DNA of 64,000 nt, from assembly GCF_001667035.1 (NCBI RefSeq), contig NZ_LZIR01000111.1, positions 103,421-167,420 on the forward strand, given 5' to 3'. Source of the DNA: Mycobacterium sp. 852002-51057_SCH5723018 (GTDB lineage: Bacteria > Actinomycetota > Actinomycetes > Mycobacteriales > Mycobacteriaceae). Both the position numbers and the translations under genes were made by a program. Shown here one piece after another: positions 58,755 to 64,000 of the stretch. The notes below the pieces were generated by a model. That model was given only the letters and a program-made list of their open reading frames with translations, ran no database searches and had not been told where the DNA came from. How positions within the stretch are numbered: position 1 is the first letter of the stretch; each line of letters opens with the position of its first letter.

Positions 58755-59336
58755 ATGATCAAGCCGCACAACCCCAACACCGAATTCGAGATCGGCGGGA
58801 TCAACCATGTCGCGCTGGTGTGTTCGGACATGGCGCGCACCGTGGACTTTTACGCAGGCGTCCTGGGTATGCCGCTGATCAAGTCGCTCGACCTGCCCGG
58901 CGGTCAGGGGCAGCATTTCTTCTTCGACGCCGGCAACGGCGACTGCGTGGCCTTCTTCTGGTTCGCCGACGCCCCCGATCGGGTGCCGGGCATCTCGTCG
59001 CCGGGGGCCATCCCGGGCATCGGGGACATCACCAGCGCGGTGAGCACCATGAACCACTTGGCCTTCCACGTGCCGGCCGACAAGTTCGACGCCTATCGGC
59101 AGCGGCTCAAGGAAAAGGGCGTGCGGGTGGGCCCGGTGCTCAACCACGACGAGAGCGAGATGCAGGTGTCGGCGACAGTGCATCCCGGCGTGTATGTGCG
59201 CTCGTTCTACTTCCAGGATCCCGACGGGATCACGCTCGAGTTTGCCTGCTGGGTCAAGGAATTCGATTCCTCCGACGCCCAGGCCGTCCCCAGGACCGAC
59301 GCCGACCGTCGGCCTCGGGCGCACGCCGTACGCTAA
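58755..59336 (+). CDS. Vicinal-oxygen-chelate (glyoxalase-fold) protein (Rv0274-like)
   Basis: 193 residues from ATG 58755 (AGGAG upstream), equal to Rv0274. Two beta-alpha-beta-beta-beta modules carry candidate metal ligands in INHVALVCSD, MNHLAFHV and GITLEFACW (His, His, Glu). It may be a dioxygenase, isomerase or lyase acting on a ring or thioester. It is controlled from the same region as the divergent TetR run with FadE6, which hints at a shared catabolic pathway. Confidence 0.87.
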   Translation: MIKPHNPNTEFEIGGINHVALVCSDMARTVDFYAGVLGMPLIKSLDLPGGQGQHFFFDAGNGDCVAFFWFADAPDRVPGISSPGAIPGIGDITSAVSTMNHLAFHVPADKFDAYRQRLKEKGVRVGPVLNHDESEMQVSATVHPGVYVRSFYFQDPDGITLEFACWVKEFDSSDAQAVPRTDADRRPRAHAVR

Positions 59337-59377
59337 ACGGCGAAGCCTGAGCCAGGGCCCGAGCCCGGGGAAAGCCC

Positions 59378-59929
59378 ATGATGACCGACGGCATTTTGAC
59401 CGACGCGCAGATCGCGGCGCTGACGCGCGCGCAGCGGCAGGAACTGGTAAAGCGGCTCGAGCAACCGCTCAGCGAGCTGATCGATCCGGCGCTACTCCAT
59501 CGCATACGCCGAATCCGGTTGGGCCTGATGGTCGGTGGTGCGATCGCCCTGATTCCCTGGATCGGGTATCTCTCCTTGACGCTGCCCGAGCGCTATGTCG
59601 CCTACAACTGGCGCGTCACCTGGGTCGGGTTTGACCTGTTGCTGGTCGTGTTCATGGTCGCCACGGCCGTGCTGGGCTACCTGCGCCGGCAGCTGCTGGT
59701 GCTTGCGGCTTTCACTTCGGGAATTCTGCTGATCTGCGACGCGTGGTTCGACCTGATGACCGCGGGACCCCGGGATATCTGGCTGTCGACGGTCACGGCG
59801 CTGGGCATCGAGGTGCCGCTGGCGACATTCATGATCATCGGCGCGCAACGCGTCATGCGGCTCACGATGATGCGTCTGTGGCTCCTCGATCCCGGGATGC
59901 GGTTGTGGCAGCTGCCGCTGTTCCCGTGA
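59378..59929 (+). CDS. Four-helix membrane protein of unknown function
   Basis: 183 residues from ATG 59378 (or 59381). The N-terminal 45 residues are helical and charged (LTRAQRQELVKRLEQPLSEL). Four hydrophobic segments then run to about residue 165. It lies 41 bp after the glyoxalase-fold gene on the same strand, so co-transcription is likely. The 3' end overlaps the convergent TetR gene by 68 bp. I do not recognise it and recall no gene here in M. tuberculosis. Confidence 0.75.
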   Translation: MMTDGILTDAQIAALTRAQRQELVKRLEQPLSELIDPALLHRIRRIRLGLMVGGAIALIPWIGYLSLTLPERYVAYNWRVTWVGFDLLLVVFMVATAVLGYLRRQLLVLAAFTSGILLICDAWFDLMTAGPRDIWLSTVTALGIEVPLATFMIIGAQRVMRLTMMRLWLLDPGMRLWQLPLFP

Positions 59930-60557
59930 GCCCGTACAGGTTCGGGTCGGTGAGTTCGTCGAGCAGTGCGGCCAGCTGATCGACGAGCTGATCCGGCTCG
60001 AGCCGGACTTCGCCGGCCAACCAGGCGCTGATCGTTTGCACGACGCCCCCGACGGCGAAGTGGGCCCCGGCCTTGATGCGGTCGTTTGCCGGCATCCGGA
60101 GCGCGTCCCCGGCGTACTGGCCCGACAGCATGGCGAACAGCGCGCTGGATTCGGCGCGCTTGCGCACGATCACGGCGTTGGCCAACTGCGTGCTGAACAG
60201 CAGCCGCCCGATGCGGGCGTCCTCGGCGATGGTCCGAACGATGTTGGCCATCCCGGCGCGGCTCTGCTCGTGCACCGGTACCGCCGCCACCGCGGCCTGG
60301 GTGGTGGCGGCCAGCTCGGCGACAATCCAGTCGAACACGCCGCTGACGAATTCGTCCTTGTCGGTGAAGCTTTCGTAGAAGTAGCGGGCCGCGAGGCCGG
60401 CCCGGCCGCAGATGCCGCGGACGGTCAGATCCGAAAGGTCCTGCTGCTCGGCCCCCAGCAGGTCCAGGCCCGCGGCCAGTAGCCGGCGGCGGCGGCCGGC
60501 AAGCCGTTCGGCGGCCTCGATGCCACGGTAGGGCCGCGCGCTGGAAGCTCCTGGCAT
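59862..60557 (-). CDS. TetR-family regulator (Rv0275c-like)
   Basis: 231 residues from ATG 60557, with longer starts up to 60596 possible (Rv0275c is recalled as 241). The helix-turn-helix is at about 25-65 (LSDLTVRGICGRAGL, AARYFYESFTDKDEFV). A helical ligand domain follows, then a Thr/Ala-rich tail of about 25 residues. That tail is the part overlapping the convergent membrane-protein gene. It is divergent from the MpaB-family gene by 92 bp and may regulate it. Confidence 0.85.
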   Translation of the reverse strand: MPGASSARPYRGIEAAERLAGRRRRLLAAGLDLLGAEQQDLSDLTVRGICGRAGLAARYFYESFTDKDEFVSGVFDWIVAELAATTQAAVAAVPVHEQSRAGMANIVRTIAEDARIGRLLFSTQLANAVIVRKRAESSALFAMLSGQYAGDALRMPANDRIKAGAHFAVGGVVQTISAWLAGEVRLEPDQLVDQLAALLDELTDPNLYGLTGTAAAATTASRDRGATDASS

Positions 60558-60649
60558 AACTCCCATCTTGACACCGACGCGGGCACCCGACAACATCAGG
60601 AAACAGGCGTTCGCACATTTAGCGGGCCGGTGGCGAGGGAGGACTCACC

Positions 60650-61555
60650 GTGGCAATTCACGAGCCGGTCCGGCAGGTGGAGCGCGCAATTGCGGACCCG
60701 TCGCGGCGATCCCTCTCGGCGCGCTCGCGGCGCAGCCGCAGGTTGGGCATCGACCAGGGCTTGATGGGCGTGGCGCTGCTGGCCGGCCCGGCGAACGTGA
60801 TCATGCAGCTGGCGCGGCCCGGCGTCGGTTACGGGGTTCTGGAGAGCCGCGTCGAAAGCGGCCGGGTGGACCTGCATCCGATCAAGCGGGCGCGCACCAC
60901 CTTCACCTACCTCGCCGTGGCCACCGCCGGCAGCGAGGCGCAGAAGGACGCCTTCCGCCGCGCGGTCAACCGGGCCCACGCGCAGGTGTACTCCACTCCC
61001 GATAGCCCGGTGTCCTACAACGCCTTCGACGTCGACCTGCAGCTGTGGGTCGCTGCCTGCCTGTACAAGGGCGCCGTCGACATCTATCGGACCTTCGTCG
61101 GCGAACTGGACGGTCCGGACGCCGACCGTCACTACCGCGAGGGCATGGCGCTCGGCACCACCCTGCAGGTGCCGCCCGAGAACTGGCCGGCGGACCGGGC
61201 GGCCTTCGACGGGTACTGGCAAGAGTCGCTGGCCAGGGTGCACATCGACGAGGCCGTGCGCGATTACCTGTATCCCATTGCCGCGGGCCGCATTCCGGGC
61301 TTGAGCCTGCCGGGCCCGCTGCAGCGCCTGTCGGATAGCTTCGCGTTGCTGATCACCACCGGATTTCTGCCCCAGCGGTTTCGCGACGAGATGCGGTTGC
61401 CGTGGGATGCGCGCAGGCAACGGCGCTTCGACCGCCTGATGGCGGTGCTGCGCGCGGTCAACCGCGCGATGCCGCGGTTCGTCCGCCGGTTCCCGTTCAA
61501 CGTCCTGCTGGCCGACGTCGACCGCCGCATCAGGACCGGGCGTCCCCTGGTCTAG
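60650..61555 (+). CDS. MpaB-family oxygenase-like protein, DUF2236 (Rv0276-like)
   Basis: 301 residues from GTG 60650 (GGGAGGACT upstream). The DUF2236/MpaB signature includes ARTTFTYLAVATAGS near 83, VNRAHAQVYS and the FDVDLQLWVAACLY helix near 125. MpaB of fungi is a membrane-associated heme oxygenase-like enzyme that cleaves a terpenoid chain. Bacterial relatives include latex-clearing protein-like members. No substrate is known for the mycobacterial protein. Confidence 0.82.
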   Translation: MAIHEPVRQVERAIADPSRRSLSARSRRSRRLGIDQGLMGVALLAGPANVIMQLARPGVGYGVLESRVESGRVDLHPIKRARTTFTYLAVATAGSEAQKDAFRRAVNRAHAQVYSTPDSPVSYNAFDVDLQLWVAACLYKGAVDIYRTFVGELDGPDADRHYREGMALGTTLQVPPENWPADRAAFDGYWQESLARVHIDEAVRDYLYPIAAGRIPGLSLPGPLQRLSDSFALLITTGFLPQRFRDEMRLPWDARRQRRFDRLMAVLRAVNRAMPRFVRRFPFNVLLADVDRRIRTGRPLV

Positions 61556-61724
61556 CCGGCGCGACGCGACGGATTCGGTCGAGGCCACAAGCCACCGCCG
61601 GGCCGGCGCTTTTGGCTGCCAGCTCCAAATCACCATGCATGACCGGCTTCCTCCGGCCATCGACAGCGAGCCTCACGGCACACCTCTGCCCCGCCGCGGG
61701 GCTCGGAAATCTACTCGGGTCAAG

Positions 61725-61753
61725 TTGTTAACGACAATCATTTTCAGTACGCT
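61725..61753 (+). promoter_or_regulatory. Promoter with embedded Zur box before the PE5-like gene
   Basis: TTGTTA (61725-61730) and TACGCT (61748-61753) are separated by 17 bp. Between them lies CGACAATCATTTTCA (61732-61746), which matches the mycobacterial Zur palindrome TGAAAATCATTTTCA at 13 of 15 positions. A zinc-loaded Zur bound there would block RNA polymerase. ESX-3 and its duplicated Esx genes are Zur targets in M. tuberculosis. Confidence 0.65.
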
Positions 61754-61794
61754 TCTGGGCAATCAGCCCAAATTTCCAAACGAGGAGCACTGTC

Positions 61795-62103
61795 ATGACA
61801 TTGCGAGTCGTGCCCGAAGGCCTGGCCGCCGCAAGCGCGACGGTCGAAGCGTTGACTGCCCGGCTGGCGGCCGTCCAGGCCGGCGCCGCCCCGTTGATCA
61901 CGGCTGTGGTGCCGCCGGCCGCCGATCCGGTGTCGCTGCAAACCGCTGGTGGGTTCAGCGCCCAGGGGCAGGAGCATGCCGCGGTGGCGGGGCAGAGCGT
62001 CGAAGATCTGGGTCGCTCCGGTCTCGGAGTGAGCCAGTCGGGCGCCAGTTATGCCACCGGTGATGCGGCCGCGGCATCGTCGTATTTCGCCGCAGGAGGC
62101 TGA
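61795..62103 (+). CDS. PE5: PE-family protein, PE5-like
   Basis: 102 residues from ATG 61795 (GAGGAG upstream), the exact length of Rv0285. It is a two-helix PE domain: TLRVVPEGLAAASATVEALT begins the first helix, and VPPAADPVSLQTAGGFSAQG forms the turn with the family's PE-like region. The YxxxD/E-like signal is SYATGDAA near 82-89. It pairs with the downstream PPE protein to form a four-helix bundle exported by ESX-3. PPE starts two bases after its stop. Confidence 0.9.
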   Translation: MTLRVVPEGLAAASATVEALTARLAAVQAGAAPLITAVVPPAADPVSLQTAGGFSAQGQEHAAVAGQSVEDLGRSGLGVSQSGASYATGDAAAASSYFAAGG

Positions 62104-62105
62104 GC

Positions 62106-63902
62106 ATGACGGCGCCCATCTGGATGGCCTCACCGCCGGAGGTGCACTCGGCGTTGCTGAGCAGCGGCCCCGGGCCCGGGCCCCTGGTGGCGGCGGCGGA
62201 GGCCTGGACCTCGCTGAGTGTTGAGTACGCGTCGTTGGCCGAGGAGCTCAGCGCGTTGGTGGCGTCGGTGCAGGCCGGCGCCTGGGAGGGGCCAAGCGCC
62301 GAATCGTTTGCGGCCGCGTATGTGCCATACCTGGCGTGGTTGATGCAGGCCAGCGCCAACAGCGCGGCGGCGGCCACGCAGCTGGAGACCGCGGCCGCCG
62401 GCTACACCGCCGCGTTGGCGGCCATGCCGACGCTGCCCGAACTGGCCACGAACCACGTGGTTCATGGGGTGCTGTTGGCCACGAATTTCTTCGGGATCAA
62501 CACCATCCCGATCGCCGTCAATGAGGCGGATTACGTGCGGATGTGGATTCAGGCGGCCCTCACGATGGCGGGCTACCAAGCGGTCTCCAGTGCCGCGGTG
62601 GCGTCGACTCCGCAGACCACCCCGGCGCCCCAAATCGTGAAATCCGACGCCAACCCGGCGTCGACGGCCACCGACCTGGTGCAGAGCGCCGAGCAGCAGC
62701 TGCAGGGCCTGGTGCAGCAGATCCAGCAGTTCCTGCAGGACCCGCTGTCGATTCCGCAACAGATCTCGCAGATATTGGAAGGCAATTCCCAGACCGACAA
62801 TCCGCTGCAGCTTCCGCCGCAGCTAGTGGATTTCCTGCAGAACAGTCTGGGGATCGGGAATACCCAGCTTACGCACGACCCCTTGGTCGACAACCCGCTG
62901 AATCAGCTCATTTCGCAGATCCTGCAGAACTTCGGGGTCAATTGGAGTCCCTCCGAGGGCACCGTCAACGGACTCGAATACGACGACTATGCGGATCCGA
63001 GCCAATCTATCTTTTATGTTGTTCGATCCCTCGAAGTTCTCGAGGATTTCGAACAGTTCGGCGTATACCTGACGCAAAATCCGGTGCAGGCGTTTCAGTA
63101 CCTGGTCAGCCTGGAGCTGTTCGACTTCCCGCTCCACATAGAGGCAGTCCTCTCCTACGCGGTCACCCAGCCGGCGCTGGCCCTCGCGGCGCTCCCCGCC
63201 ATCGCCCCCGCAGCGCTGGGCGGCTTGGGGGCGCTGGGCGCACTGGGCGCTGTGCCACCGGCCGCTGCTGCGGCGCCGGCCCTGGCACCCGTCGCCGCCG
63301 CGCCCAGCGTGTTGCCGGCCGTGGGGCTGGCCTCGATTGCCGTGCCGGCCGCGGCCCCTGCGGCGGCGGCGCCGGCGGCCGCGCCCACGCCTGCACCCCC
63401 CGCGCCTGCGGCTCCGGCCCCGCCACCGCCCCCGCCTGCACCCGCGGCCGGACCAGGATTTGTCCCTCCGTATGCCGTGCCTCCCGGCATCGGGGCCGGT
63501 TCCGGGATGAGTTCCAGCGCAAGCGCGGTCGCGAAGAGGAAGACTCCGACTCGCGACGCCGTCGGGGCGGCGGCAGCGGCAGCATCCGCCCGGGCGGCGG
63601 CACCGGCGCGTCGGCGGCGACGGGCGCGACAGCGTAGCTATGGCGATGAATTCATGGACATGAACGTCGACGTGGATCCGGATTGGGGTTCAGCGACGGC
63701 CGCGCAGGCCTCGGCCTCGGACCAGGGCGCCGGAAACCTCGGGTTCGCCGGCACGGCGCCCAAGGAGTCGGTCGCCGGGGCGGCCGGCCTGACCACGCTG
63801 GCCGGTGACGAGTTCGGCGGTGGCCCCAAGATGCCGATGATGCCCGGCACGTGGGACCCGGACGGCGCTCCCGGGGAAGGCGACGGAGCGCGCGACAGCT
63901 AG
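62106..63902 (+). CDS. PPE4: PPE-family protein, PPE4-like
   Basis: 598 residues, versus about 513 in Rv0286. The PPE domain occupies residues 1-180: APIWMASPPEVHSALL at the N-terminus, GAWEGPSAESF near 58 with the WxG-like turn, and HVVHGVLLATNFFGINTIPI near 116. Residues 180-340 are Gln/Leu-rich amphipathic segments unlike the recalled PPE4. An Ala/Pro-rich linker (about 350-455) follows. The C-terminus from about 500 returns to PPE4 (RRRRRARQRSYGDEFMDM, AGLTTLAGDEFGGGPKMP). It is probably exported with PE5 by ESX-3. Confidence 0.9.
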   Translation: MTAPIWMASPPEVHSALLSSGPGPGPLVAAAEAWTSLSVEYASLAEELSALVASVQAGAWEGPSAESFAAAYVPYLAWLMQASANSAAAATQLETAAAGYTAALAAMPTLPELATNHVVHGVLLATNFFGINTIPIAVNEADYVRMWIQAALTMAGYQAVSSAAVASTPQTTPAPQIVKSDANPASTATDLVQSAEQQLQGLVQQIQQFLQDPLSIPQQISQILEGNSQTDNPLQLPPQLVDFLQNSLGIGNTQLTHDPLVDNPLNQLISQILQNFGVNWSPSEGTVNGLEYDDYADPSQSIFYVVRSLEVLEDFEQFGVYLTQNPVQAFQYLVSLELFDFPLHIEAVLSYAVTQPALALAALPAIAPAALGGLGALGALGAVPPAAAAAPALAPVAAAPSVLPAVGLASIAVPAAAPAAAAPAAAPTPAPPAPAAPAPPPPPPAPAAGPGFVPPYAVPPGIGAGSGMSSSASAVAKRKTPTRDAVGAAAAAASARAAAPARRRRRARQRSYGDEFMDMNVDVDPDWGSATAAQASASDQGAGNLGFAGTAPKESVAGAAGLTTLAGDEFGGGPKMPMMPGTWDPDGAPGEGDGARDS

Positions 63903-63929
63903 CAACCCGAAACAACGAAGGGAATCGTT

Positions 63930-64000
63930 ATGAGTTTGTTGGATGCTCATATTCCGCAGTTGGTGGCCGCGCAGTCGGCGTTTGGTGCCAAGGCGGCGTT
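63930..64000 (+). CDS. esxG: EsxG-like WXG100 protein, 5' end only
   Basis: ATG 63930 with GAAGGGAA upstream starts SLLDAHIPQLVAAQSAFGAK, which matches the N-terminus of EsxG (Rv0287) and its paralogue EsxS. The frame runs off the window after 23 codons. EsxG forms a heterodimer with EsxH and is secreted by ESX-3 for iron/zinc acquisition. An esxH-like gene is expected next. Confidence 0.88.
   Translation, partial: MSLLDAHIPQLVAAQSAFGAKAA

Noticed and set aside
1..64000. tRNA or rRNA genes, insertion sequences, integrases, phage or defence islands
   Set aside because: None seen on either strand. No transposase-like or integrase-like frames and no flanking direct repeats.

Overview
The window is chromosomal DNA of a slow-growing Mycobacterium other than M. 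tuberculosis. A species in or near the M. avium complex is plausible, but the species cannot be fixed from this window. The evidence is very high GC, GTG/TTG starts, mycobacteria-specific families (AftD, LpqI, FabG4/HtdX, FadE paralogues, R2lox, AAC(2')-I, PE/PPE/Esx) and gene order that follows M. tuberculosis Rv0227c to Rv0276. All M. tuberculosis comparisons are from memory, not from a search. I see no rRNA, tRNA, CRISPR array, insertion sequence or phage.

Layout. 1-9844: a PorA-type DUF3068 protein (partial), an acyltransferase, a lipase, an AMP-dependent CoA ligase, a phosphotriesterase-like lactonase, FadE4, a TetR regulator and the Mn/Fe oxidase R2lox. 9927-13069: GabD1 divergent from a thiamine-diphosphate enzyme. 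13086-22253: two kinds of small exported protein, a lipase-maturation-factor protein, the arabinosyltransferase AftD, LpqI and a TetR regulator. 22270-30602: a ClC transporter, then the fatty-acid block htdX-fabG4 / fadA2 / fadE5, with an F6-like small RNA between fadA2 and fadE5, then a 2-oxoglutarate oxygenase. 30656-36668: flavin reductase, succinate dehydrogenase 1 operon, an isocitrate-lyase-superfamily protein and Hsp20. 36883-43726: nitrite assimilation (nirB, nirD, a CbiX-like chelatase, the HemD-like regulator NnaR, NarK3). 44065-49227: AAC(2'), PxpC, PxpB, lipoprotein FecB2, a broken TetR gene and NarU. 49224-61555: LigD-type polymerase, FadD2, a glycine-rich exported protein, FadE6, a 2-hydroxyacid dehydrogenase, a hydrolase, two TetR regulators, a glyoxalase-fold protein and an MpaB-family protein. 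61725-64000: a PE5-PPE4-EsxG-like cassette behind a Zur-box promoter, running off the window.

Functional themes. Lipid and acyl-CoA metabolism dominates. Cell-envelope arabinan and peptidoglycan turnover, nitrate/nitrite use, respiration and metal-responsive type VII secretion are also present. Two SigF-type promoters (27289 and 52988), one SigE/SigH-type promoter (36734-36760), a Zur box (61732), several TetR-type palindromes and a pair of matching TTAC-N6-GTAA dyads give an unusually readable regulatory layer. Relative to M. tuberculosis the block appears to lack cobU-cobQ1-PPE2, oplA, vapBC24 and Rv0246. It carries extra genes: the lipase, the CoA ligase, the thiamine-diphosphate enzyme, the ClC transporter, the 2-oxoglutarate oxygenase and the PE/PPE/Esx cassette.
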